Source: Deltaproteobacteria bacterium UBA6930
GTDB taxonomy: Bacteria > Myxococcota_A > UBA9160 > UBA6930
Length of the DNA stretch: 13,346 nt
NCBI GenBank assembly: GCA_002450755.1
Contig: DKAI01000135.1
Location: 1-13,346, forward strand
Direction of reading: 5' to 3'
The notes under the pieces are model-generated. The model saw only the letters and a list, made by a program, of their open reading frames with translations, was not told the DNA's origin and did no database searches. The position numbers and the translations under genes were made by a program. Of this stretch, positions 1 through 6,696 are shown piece by piece (position 1 is the stretch's first letter; the number at the start of each line of letters is the position of its first letter).

Positions 1-1
1 A

Positions 2-1042
2 GGCTTCGATCGAGAGGTGTGGAATCAAATTAATAATGAGCTTGGCCTCACAGGCGTGAGTATCCCGGAAGCTTACGGAGGTCATGGCTTTAGTTTTGTC
101 GAGTTATGTATTGCTCTGGAAGAAATGGGTAGAGCTCTATTTTGCGCTCCTTTTTTTGCTTCCGCCGTTCTTGGGGCAGGAGCGATTTTAAATGGTGCAA
201 CGGAAGACCAAAAGAAGAAGCTTCTCCCTTCTCTCGCATCAGGGGAAACAATTGGAACTTTAGCTTGGATGGAAGGGAATGAATTTTGGGAATTCGCCGA
301 TATAACAACCGTAGCGAAAGAATCCGAGACAGGTTTCAAGCTTAACGGGTCAAAAAATCTCGTTTTAGATGGACATATCGCGGACTTGCTTATTGTGGCA
401 GCCAGAAAAGAAGGCGTAAAAGGTTGCGAAGGTGTGGAGCTGTTTTTAGTTGATGGTAATGCTTCTGGCCTTGAAAGGCGCCCACTTAAAACTGTCGACA
501 TGACCCGAAAGTTGGCTGCTCTGCAATTCAATGACGTTGAGGCGGAGCTTCTCGGAAAGGGAGGCCAAGGCGCGAGCGTTCTCGAGCACACTCTAAACCA
601 GGCAGGTGTCGCTATTGCCAATGAGTCAGTTGGTGGGGCGCAAAAGGTACTTGAAACAGCTGTTGCTTATGCGAAAACCAGGGTTCAATTCGGGCAACCT
701 ATTGGAGCGTTTCAAGCGATCAAACATAAATGTGCTGATGTTCTTGTGGATACTGAACTGGCTAAATCTGCCGCATTCTACGCAGCGGAAACAGTTGTGG
801 ATGATAGTGAGAACCTAGAGGAAATTTCTTCTCTTGCGAAGTCGCTGTCGTCTGATGCATTTTTGTTGGCAGCTTTAGAAAATATCCAAATCCATGGTGG
901 AGTAGGTTTTACTTGGGAGTTTGATGCCCATCTTTATTTTCGAAGAGCAAAGGCTTCCGAAGTGTTCCTGGGAACGCCAACCTTCCATCGCGAGCGTTAC
1001 GCTCGTGCGCTTGGTTTAGAGAACGCTCAGAGGGTTTATTAA
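2..1042 (+). CDS. Acyl-CoA dehydrogenase, small/non-catalytic-type subunit (5' partial)
   Basis: FAD-dependent acyl-CoA dehydrogenase fold; the family introduces an alpha,beta double bond into acyl-CoA thioesters in the cytoplasm. The frame is open to the left edge (first full codon at base 2), so the GTG at 17 is internal; about 346 residues are visible and roughly 20-35 N-terminal residues are probably missing. Counting from the codon at base 17, an ACAD N-terminal helical domain (IPEAYGG, residues 16-22) leads into the beta domain, then the C-terminal FAD/dimer motif RVQFGQPIGAFQAIKH (222-237) and QIHGGVGF (291-298). The usual catalytic EGT position reads FLGT (317-320), with Leu where medium-chain ACADs have Glu. 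The helix G position used by isovaleryl-CoA dehydrogenase also lacks Glu. The stop overlaps the next ACAD start by one base (TAATG), so the two are coupled. By analogy with FadE28/FadE29-type enzymes, it is probably the partner subunit of a heterotetramer. Confidence 0.93.
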   Translation, partial: GFDREVWNQINNELGLTGVSIPEAYGGHGFSFVELCIALEEMGRALFCAPFFASAVLGAGAILNGATEDQKKKLLPSLASGETIGTLAWMEGNEFWEFADITTVAKESETGFKLNGSKNLVLDGHIADLLIVAARKEGVKGCEGVELFLVDGNASGLERRPLKTVDMTRKLAALQFNDVEAELLGKGGQGASVLEHTLNQAGVAIANESVGGAQKVLETAVAYAKTRVQFGQPIGAFQAIKHKCADVLVDTELAKSAAFYAAETVVDDSENLEEISSLAKSLSSDAFLLAALENIQIHGGVGFTWEFDAHLYFRRAKASEVFLGTPTFHRERYARALGLENAQRVY

Positions 1043-2289
1043 TGAACGAAATTAATGAGGAAGACGTCAGATTAGAAGTCAGGAACTGGCTTTCTGCGAA
1101 TTGGGATCCAGAGTCTGATCTTTTGACATGGCGTAACAAGTTGGCTGATTCAGGATGGGGCACTCCGACTTGGCCGAAAGAGTGGTGGGGGAGAGGTCTA
1201 CCAGTAGCTTTGAGTGATGTTGTAGCGCAGGAATTTCGAGCCGCGGGAGCGGTTGGAATCCCTGGTGGAGTTGGGGCTGCTTTGGCCGCAGCGACCCTGC
1301 TTGAACACGCCTCCGAAATTGTCAAGAAGCATTACTTGCGCCCTATTATCACGGGTGAGGATACCTGGTGTCAGCTCTTTAGTGAGCCGGGTAGTGGCTC
1401 CGATTTGGCTGGCTTGACAACCCGTGCCGAACGCGATGGCGATGACTGGGTAATAAACGGTCAGAAAGTATGGAATACGAGTGCGCACCACGCTCGATGG
1501 GGGATGCTTTTGGCGCGAACAAACTGGGATGTTCCAAAACATAGCGGTATTACTTATTTTATTATCGAAATGGATCAGCCCGGTGTTGTAGTGCGACCAC
1601 TTAGACAATCCAATGGCCACTCTTCTTTTAACGAGGTTTTTCTGACAGATGCAAGGGTATCCGAGGGTAACCTTATTGGAGAGGTGGATCGTGGGTGGAC
1701 CGTAGCCTTGGCTACTCTGGCCCACGAGAGGAGGGTAGCTAGGATCGGGTCCCGTCGAGTTCTGGGCAAGGGAAGAGCTCTGGATGAGTATCGCGATGAA
1801 TTGCGGGAAATTATGGAACCCTATACTTGGTATCCGCAGCGAGCGGGTCGACCAGACCTACTTGTTGATCGCGCGAATAAAACAGGCGCCTCCTCGGATC
1901 CAGCGGTACGTCAGGAGATCGCCCGAGTCCTCGCTCTTGCTCGGGCTTCAGAATGGACTGGCCGGCGAGCCAAGGCGGCGCAGAAGCTCGGTCGCCCACC
2001 TGGGCCAGAAGGCTCGATCGCTAAGTTGTGCACAAGTAATATCGCCAAAGCCTCAGCCAGGGCCCACACTCTGGTATCAGGAGGAGAGGCGATGCTTGCC
2101 GAAAGCGAAGATACCGATACTGCACTTGTTTCTGAAATTCTAGTTTCCGTTCCTGCGCAGTCGATTGCAGGTGGCACCGATGAGATTCAGAGGAACATTA
2201 TTTCAGAGCGGGTTTTGGGTTTACCTAAACTTCCTTCGGTCGATTCCGGTAAAGCATTCCGGGATGTTCCGAAGAATTTAGCCTCTTAG
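1042..2289 (+). CDS. Acyl-CoA dehydrogenase, catalytic-type subunit
   Basis: A 415-residue acyl-CoA dehydrogenase, full length for the family. The N-terminal helical domain contains the WPKEWWGRG segment (44-52). The FAD/substrate beta-strand motif QLFSEPGSGSDLAG (111-124) is followed by INGQKVWNTSAHHARWG (138-154). The C-terminal motif AGGTDEIQRNIISERVLGLP (376-395) is the characteristic ACAD signature, but the medium-chain catalytic Glu position is Gly377. Instead, Glu229 in AHERRVARIG aligns with the helix G Glu of isovaleryl-CoA dehydrogenase and is the likely catalytic base. The start ATG shares one base with the stop of the preceding ACAD gene, so translation is coupled and equimolar subunits are likely. 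The arrangement resembles heteromeric ACADs of steroid side-chain beta-oxidation; the true substrate is unknown. The 3' end overlaps the convergent MBL-fold gene by four bases, leaving no space for an intergenic terminator. Confidence 0.95.
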   Translation: MNEINEEDVRLEVRNWLSANWDPESDLLTWRNKLADSGWGTPTWPKEWWGRGLPVALSDVVAQEFRAAGAVGIPGGVGAALAAATLLEHASEIVKKHYLRPIITGEDTWCQLFSEPGSGSDLAGLTTRAERDGDDWVINGQKVWNTSAHHARWGMLLARTNWDVPKHSGITYFIIEMDQPGVVVRPLRQSNGHSSFNEVFLTDARVSEGNLIGEVDRGWTVALATLAHERRVARIGSRRVLGKGRALDEYRDELREIMEPYTWYPQRAGRPDLLVDRANKTGASSDPAVRQEIARVLALARASEWTGRRAKAAQKLGRPPGPEGSIAKLCTSNIAKASARAHTLVSGGEAMLAESEDTDTALVSEILVSVPAQSIAGGTDEIQRNIISERVLGLPKLPSVDSGKAFRDVPKNLAS

Positions 2290-3191
2290 AACATTTTATC
2301 ATGTCCGTTGCGTAACGACCGAAGCACGATTTCCTGGAAACGCTTAGAAGAAATGAAGCCGCCGTCCCATTTCGCATCGAAGTCGCGTGTTAACGACGGT
2401 TCGGAAGGATCTTTGCTCTTAGAGCTTATATGAATGAGGGCACGATTCCGAATCGTTTCAAGCATATATAAGTACTCTTGAAGCTCATCTCGATTGGATA
2501 AGGCTCCGTGGCCTGGAATAATCGTTGTTGATGCACCGATCTGGGAAAGTATGAGTTTAATGGCAGCTATTAGGCCCTCGACCTCGCCACCCGCGTCTAC
2601 ATCTATGTATGGATACTTCCCATTAAAATAAATGTCTCCTAGATGCACTGCGTCGTGAGGTTGGAACCAGACGATTGCGTCTCCATCCGTGTGTGCCGAT
2701 GCTAGGTGTTTAATACGTATAGTTGTTTTGTTTACGTGAAGAGAAATGGTGTCCTCAAACGTAAGAATCGGTAAGGAAAAACGGCGAGAAATGTCCGACG
2801 ACTTAAGTCTCTCCAGGAGATGCCCGCGAACGTTTACGTGAGAGAGAATTGTCGAACCCATTGCCCCCAAAAATCCGTTGCCGCCAGTATGATCTCCATG
2901 ATGGTGTGTGTTTATGACAAACCGGATATCTTCTTTAAAAATAGAGCGTGAGGCTTCTAGGAGTCGTTCACTTAGCGCAGCAAATTGGTCGTCAACCATT
3001 ACAACGCCATCGGGCCCGCCGAGTAAGGCGATATTCCCACCTCGTCCTTGTAGCATGTAGAGCTCATTAGTAATCCTAATTTTCTCAATTACCACATCTT
3101 TGAAGCCGTCTTCGCTGGCATCGGCTGAGTGGTTGAGGCCGAGAATGAGAATTGACGCTAAAAAGAATTCGAGGCAGTACCTTTGTCTCAT
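2286..3191 (-). CDS. Exported metallo-beta-lactamase-fold metallohydrolase
   Basis: A 301-residue MBL-fold hydrolase. The N-terminus looks like a signal peptide: basic MRQR, a hydrophobic core FFLASILILGL, and a plausible cleavage after ADA (about residue 25), so the mature protein is probably periplasmic or secreted. The complete dinuclear metal site is visible: HHHGDH (His96, His98, Asp100, His101), His167 in SAHTDGD, Asp186 in HLGDIYF and His228 in PGHG. This sequence pattern matches the broad family of periplasmic MBL hydrolases that includes quinoprotein-associated relatives and lactonase or lactamase-like enzymes; the substrate cannot be read from sequence. The ATG at 3189-3191 has only a weak GGAAT Shine-Dalgarno match upstream on its strand. 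It is transcribed against the ACAD pair and divergently from the SnoaL-like gene, so it is its own transcription unit. Confidence 0.93.
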   Translation of the reverse strand: MRQRYCLEFFLASILILGLNHSADASEDGFKDVVIEKIRITNELYMLQGRGGNIALLGGPDGVVMVDDQFAALSERLLEASRSIFKEDIRFVINTHHHGDHTGGNGFLGAMGSTILSHVNVRGHLLERLKSSDISRRFSLPILTFEDTISLHVNKTTIRIKHLASAHTDGDAIVWFQPHDAVHLGDIYFNGKYPYIDVDAGGEVEGLIAAIKLILSQIGASTTIIPGHGALSNRDELQEYLYMLETIRNRALIHISSKSKDPSEPSLTRDFDAKWDGGFISSKRFQEIVLRSLRNGHDKMF

Positions 3192-3260
3192 GTTTATTCC
3201 GATTCGGTGCCATAAGAGTGGCTCAGTTGGGAGTTATCCTCCATGCTTTTATTTTCTGAT

Positions 3261-3267
3261 GGAAAGG
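3261..3267 (+). promoter_or_regulatory. Ribosome binding site that sets the SnoaL-like start
   Basis: GGAAAGG lies six bases before the ATG at 3274. The same frame is open upstream to about 3100, antisense to the MBL gene, and has another ATG at 3259. Only the 3274 ATG has a well-placed Shine-Dalgarno sequence, and protein family similarity begins just after it. Confidence 0.7.
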
Positions 3268-3273
3268 AATGCA

Positions 3274-3642
3274 ATGAATAGTCAAGAACTTCTTGAGCTC
3301 TCTCAAAAGTGGGAGAAATTATACAACGAAGACGCCGTAAAGATGGCTTTAGAATGCTACTCGAAGGACTGCGAAGTACATCCCATGGGAAGTGGGAAAA
3401 TTAGAGGAAACAAGAAACTTGCGGAAATCGAAAAAGTGATTCTAGATGCGGCACCGCAAAGGAAGATGCGCGTTGAGCGCCGACATGTTTGCGAATCGAC
3501 GATAGTTGTTGAGGCGGTCCTGCTCGATCCTGAAAAAGGGCCTGACTGGAATGTGCCATTTACCGCAATTTTGACATGTGAGAATGGAAGAGTGGTTACA
3601 GATAGGACCTACGCAGACTGGAGCGATTGGCCTGGTCTCTAG
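3274..3642 (+). CDS. SnoaL/NTF2-like small protein
   Basis: A 122-residue protein of the NTF2-like cone fold (SnoaL, ketosteroid-isomerase-like superfamily). The visible pattern is typical: an N-terminal helix with WEKLYNEDAVKMALECY (13-29), then a strand with the Asp/His pair DCEVHPMGSGKIRG (32-45), helix KKLAEIEKVI, strands around IVVEAVL, and a C-terminal GRVVTDRTYADWSDW (105-119). Members act as isomerases, cyclases, dehydratases or simple binding proteins, so the activity is open; Asp32, His36 and Asp115 are candidate pocket residues. There is no signal peptide. The start at 3274 was chosen over the longer frame because of the ribosome binding site and because the upstream extension is antisense to the MBL gene. 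It lies 159 bases before the CoA-transferase gene on the same strand and may be co-transcribed with it or have a separate promoter. Confidence 0.82.
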   Translation: MNSQELLELSQKWEKLYNEDAVKMALECYSKDCEVHPMGSGKIRGNKKLAEIEKVILDAAPQRKMRVERRHVCESTIVVEAVLLDPEKGPDWNVPFTAILTCENGRVVTDRTYADWSDWPGL

Positions 3643-3644
3643 GG

Positions 3645-3654
3645 CGTATATACG
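3645..3654. repeat. Perfect 10-base palindrome
   Basis: CGTATATACG starts three bases after the SnoaL-like stop codon and reads identically on both strands. It does not extend further as a perfect palindrome. It could be a small operator half or simply chance in AT-rich intergenic DNA. No regulator gene is nearby to link it to. Confidence 0.35.
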
Positions 3655-3728
3655 AATTTGTCGACCGACCTAGGCCGGAAATATGGGGTGAAAAGGTATC
3701 AGCCTTATCCCTAACGTTTTCTCTTCAA

Positions 3729-3760
3729 TTGGGTGCAGTTCGCTCAATAGTTGCGCCCAA
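3729..3760 (+). promoter_or_regulatory. Inverted repeat in the leader of the CoA-transferase operon
   Basis: TTGGGTGCA (3729-3737) and TGCGCCCAA (3752-3760) can pair over nine positions, with one G-U wobble as RNA, around a 14-base loop. It sits 41 bases before the CoA-transferase start in the 159-base gap. It could be an operator or an RNA hairpin. A competing small stem, GCCC (3755-3758) with GGGC (3765-3768), shares the right arm. I found no convincing sigma70 promoter in this gap. Confidence 0.4.
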
Positions 3761-3788
3761 CTGGGGGCCTTTCGATGTAGGATTGTTG

Positions 3789-3797
3789 TGGGAGGGC
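3789..3797 (+). promoter_or_regulatory. Ribosome binding site of the CoA-transferase gene
   Basis: A GTGGGAGGGCG tract ends a few bases before the ATG at 3802, giving a good Shine-Dalgarno match and supporting that ATG as the true start. Confidence 0.55.
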
Positions 3798-3801
3798 GAT
3801 T

Positions 3802-4995
3802 ATGCCAGCACTCGATGGTATTCGAATTTTAGACCTTAGCCAATACGAGGCAGGTCCATCTTGTACCCAGGCTATGGCACTTCTTGGAGCAGAAGTAGTA
3901 AAGATCGAGAGACCGGAGGTAGGAGAGCCCGGGCGCGGTGTCGGAGGTTTCACGGATGATTCGCCGTATTTTTTGTATTGGAACAGTAACAAACGAAGCG
4001 TAGTGATTGATTTGACCTCTACTGAAGGTCGAGACATATTGCTTCGTCTGCTTCCCAAGTACGATATTGTCGTTGAAAACTATGGGCCTGGAGTAGCAAA
4101 AAAACTTGGGTTGGATTACGACACGTTGTCTTCCATTCACCCGAGTTTGATATACGCGAGTGTTAAAGGCTTTGGCAGCACTGGGCCCTATGCTGATTAC
4201 AAGAGTTTTGACATGGTTGCCCAGGCTGCGTCGGGCGCCTTTTCGGTGACAGGGGAGGCAGATGGAACTCCCATGAGACCTGGACCTACACTTGGTGATA
4301 CCGGAACAGGTATGCAGTTGGGCATGGCAATTCTTGCAGCTTATATCCAAAGGCTTCGTACTGGAAAAGGGCAGCAGATCGAAATTTCTATGCAAGAAGC
4401 TATGACCTACTACATGAGGACGATGATTGCTTTAGGAACAGCCTTTGGTAAAGAGGCTACCCCTCGAACGGGTACGGGGCTGTCTCCCGATATTAATATG
4501 TATGCTTGTAAACCTTTTGGACCGAACGACTACTTTTATTTTGTCGTGGCAACCCCTCGTATGTGGGAATCCTTATGCAATGTGATGAAGGATGTGGGCT
4601 TGGAATCTGATTCGCGATTTGGTTCTCCGACGGCCCGAATCAAGAATGCGGCCGCGTTTCGCGAGGTAATAGAGGGTTGGGCATCCGACTACACCAAATA
4701 CGAAGTGATGCAAATGCTGGCAGACGGCGGTGTTCCTTGCAGTGCTGTTTTGGACACAGCCGATTTGATGACGGATCCCCATCTAAGAGCTCGCGGGTTT
4801 GTCGAGAAGATTTCTCATCCTGCATGGGGTGATGTCGAGCTCTTAGGTTTTCCGTCACGACTTTCCGAAAGTCATGTTGATTTCAGTGCTGCCCCTCAAC
4901 TGGGAGAAGGTACGGATGATATTCTTAGAAAAGATTTAAAACTTTCTGAAGCTGAGTTAAGTCAATTACGTGAGTCGGGTGCGATTGGTCAGTAA
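3802..4995 (+). CDS. CaiB/BaiF family class III CoA-transferase
   Basis: A 397-residue family III CoA-transferase (formyl-CoA transferase/CaiB/BaiF type), which moves CoA between carboxylic acids through a covalent enzyme intermediate in the cytoplasm. The N-terminus GIRILDLSQYEAGPSCTQ (6-23), LGAEVVKIERP (28-38), the NSNKRSVVIDL segment (61-71) and DIVVENYGPGV (88-98) are classic. The catalytic aspartate is most likely Asp166 in LGDTGTG, matching Asp169 of oxalate formyl-CoA transferase. Length is normal for the family. The ATG has a good Shine-Dalgarno sequence, and the gene is followed after 18 bases by the amidohydrolase with its own strong ribosome binding site. The linkage to HyuA/HyuB suggests it activates a substrate or product of that pathway; the acid it uses cannot be deduced. 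Confidence 0.95.
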   Translation: MPALDGIRILDLSQYEAGPSCTQAMALLGAEVVKIERPEVGEPGRGVGGFTDDSPYFLYWNSNKRSVVIDLTSTEGRDILLRLLPKYDIVVENYGPGVAKKLGLDYDTLSSIHPSLIYASVKGFGSTGPYADYKSFDMVAQAASGAFSVTGEADGTPMRPGPTLGDTGTGMQLGMAILAAYIQRLRTGKGQQIEISMQEAMTYYMRTMIALGTAFGKEATPRTGTGLSPDINMYACKPFGPNDYFYFVVATPRMWESLCNVMKDVGLESDSRFGSPTARIKNAAAFREVIEGWASDYTKYEVMQMLADGGVPCSAVLDTADLMTDPHLRARGFVEKISHPAWGDVELLGFPSRLSESHVDFSAAPQLGEGTDDILRKDLKLSEAELSQLRESGAIGQ

Positions 4996-5001
4996 TTCTG
5001 T

Positions 5002-5007
5002 AAGGAG
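5002..5007 (+). promoter_or_regulatory. Strong ribosome binding site of the amidohydrolase
   Basis: AAGGAG lies six bases before the ATG at 5014, the best Shine-Dalgarno match in the operon. It suggests efficient independent initiation of this cistron inside the polycistronic message. Confidence 0.75.
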
Positions 5008-5013
5008 AAAGCT

Positions 5014-6696
5014 ATGTCTTATGATCTTATAATTCGAAATGGAACGATTGTGGATGGAACAGGGGCTTCTCGCTTCCACGGAGATATTGCTGTAAAAGGC
5101 GGAAAGATTGCTGAGATTGGCAAAGTCGACGGTTACGCCGATCGAGTGATCGACGCTTCTGATTTAGTAGTTGCACCGGGCTTTGTTGATCCACACACTC
5201 ACTACGATGCGCAAATTTGTTGGGATCATCTAACTACTCCGTCTTGCTGGCATGGTGTTACGAGCCTCTTCATGGGCAACTGTGGGGTTGGGTTGGCACC
5301 TTGTCGTCCAGAAAACCGTGAGATTGCTGCGTGGGACCTAGTTAATGTCGAAGCGATCCCGTTTGATGTTCTTAACCAAGGCGTCACATGGGATTGGGAG
5401 ACGTTTCCGGAATATATGAATGCGGCGGAACGCCGCGGCTCGGGAGTAAATCTCGGATTTATGGCTCCGTTGTCCCCGTTCCGGCACTTTGTGATGGGTG
5501 AAGAATCCATGGAGCGAGAGGCAAGTAGTGATGAGCGGTCCGAAATAGCGAATTTGCTTGGCCAGGCAGTGGATGCCGGTGCATTTGGTTTCAGTACGAC
5601 AAATCTTGCCCAACATATTGGCTATAAGGGTCGGCCTTTAGCATGTCGCAAAGCAGATTTAGAGGAATTACGGGCCTACTGTAAGGTACTACAAGAAAGA
5701 GGTCGGGGATCGATTGAACTGGCGCTTACCAAAGATGTTTCTGTGGTCGACGAAAGTGAATTTGAACTTCTTGATCTTCTTCTGAGTGAGAGCCAGAGAC
5801 CGGTTACTTGGCTCGCTCTCTTGAACAGAGATGACAAACCCGAGGCACCTCAGCAGACACTTCGAGATACGGCTCCGCTTCTGGAAAGGGGAGCAATCCC
5901 GCAAGTCACAGTGCGCCCTCTTCTTGTTCAGATTGATCTTCGTAACCCGTTTTTGTTTGCAAACATTGACTGTTTCAATCCCGCTTTCAATAGAACAGTG
6001 GAAGAACAAAAAGAAGTCTACCGTTCAACAAGTCTTCGCGATGGATTCAGGAAAGAACTTGAAAATCCAAGAATCTTTTCGGGAAAGTGGGAACGGGCAG
6101 TGATAAATCAGGTAGGGAGTCCTGAACTGCAAGAGTTGGTGGGGCGTACGGTTGAAGATGTTGCTCGCGAACGCGGACAGGATGGGATGGACACTTTCTT
6201 GGACCTCGCAATAGAAGACAACCTTGAACTTCAATACTCGTATGAGCTCTTTAATGCCGACGAGTCACGCATACCAGAACTAATTACGGATCCGAGAGCA
6301 ATGATCGGCCTTTCCGATGGAGGCGCCCACGTAGACATGCTGTGTGACGCAGGTTACACGACATACCTCCTGGGGACATGGGTTCGAGAAAAAGAGGTGA
6401 TGTCTCTCGAGCATGCTATAAAGAGGATCACATCTGAACCCGCCGATTTTTATGGGCTCACAACACGCGGGCGTATTAAGGTCGGCGCTGCCGCAGACTT
6501 TGCAATATTTGATATGAGTAGCGTTGGATCAAAAAGACGCGGAGATATGAGAAAAGATTTGCCTGGAGGAGGAAGAAGGCTTGTAATGCCAGCCGAAGGT
6601 ATTGAATACACGATTGTGAATGGGACGGTCCTTTTTGAAAACAATGTACATTCTGGAGCCTTGCCGGGGACAGTTCTTAGAGCTGGGCGGGACTAA
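5014..6696 (+). CDS. D-aminoacylase-like amidohydrolase with atypical metal site
   Basis: A 560-residue cytoplasmic protein of the amidohydrolase superfamily, N-acyl-D-amino-acid deacylase group. Visible in order: the N-terminal beta sandwich MSYDLIIRNGTIVDGTG, the first metal motif in GFVDPHTHYDAQ (His61, His63), GNCGVG with Cys90 at the position of the zinc-ligand cysteine, the barrel Asp434 in GLSDGGAHVD, and the C-terminal sandwich GAAADFAIFD (491-500). The two mid-barrel His ligands of D-aminoacylase (in its tHmR and SHlK motifs) appear absent: the matching places read GSIELALTKD (232-241) and VTWLALLNRDD (264-274). It may have lost one metal or changed chemistry, so the deacylase name is only by similarity. 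It abuts HyuA directly, which points to hydrolysis of an amide-like or ring intermediate in the same pathway. Confidence 0.88.
   Translation: MSYDLIIRNGTIVDGTGASRFHGDIAVKGGKIAEIGKVDGYADRVIDASDLVVAPGFVDPHTHYDAQICWDHLTTPSCWHGVTSLFMGNCGVGLAPCRPENREIAAWDLVNVEAIPFDVLNQGVTWDWETFPEYMNAAERRGSGVNLGFMAPLSPFRHFVMGEESMEREASSDERSEIANLLGQAVDAGAFGFSTTNLAQHIGYKGRPLACRKADLEELRAYCKVLQERGRGSIELALTKDVSVVDESEFELLDLLLSESQRPVTWLALLNRDDKPEAPQQTLRDTAPLLERGAIPQVTVRPLLVQIDLRNPFLFANIDCFNPAFNRTVEEQKEVYRSTSLRDGFRKELENPRIFSGKWERAVINQVGSPELQELVGRTVEDVARERGQDGMDTFLDLAIEDNLELQYSYELFNADESRIPELITDPRAMIGLSDGGAHVDMLCDAGYTTYLLGTWVREKEVMSLEHAIKRITSEPADFYGLTTRGRIKVGAAADFAIFDMSSVGSKRRGDMRKDLPGGGRRLVMPAEGIEYTIVNGTVLFENNVHSGALPGTVLRAGRD

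Noticed and set aside
82..621. Minus-strand 179-codon frame opposite the first ACAD gene
   Set aside because: Low-complexity Ser/Pro-rich translation, antisense to clear ACAD coding sequence; a shadow frame.
1198..1725. Long minus-strand frame opposite the second ACAD gene
   Set aside because: Its translation has no recognisable domain and it lies wholly antisense to a well-conserved gene.
3227..3255. TTGGGA-N17-TATTTT as a promoter for the SnoaL-like gene
   Set aside because: The spacing is right, but the predicted transcription start (about 3262) would fall inside the ribosome binding site, so it is not listed as a feature.
3100..3273. Upstream extension of the SnoaL-like reading frame to an ATG at 3100
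   Set aside because: It is antisense to the signal-peptide end of the MBL gene, lacks a ribosome binding site and encodes nothing resembling the family; the ATG at 3274 has GGAAAGG before it.
3829..4395. Minus-strand 188-codon frame opposite the CoA-transferase
   Set aside because: No domain resemblance; the plus strand encodes conserved CaiB/BaiF motifs throughout.
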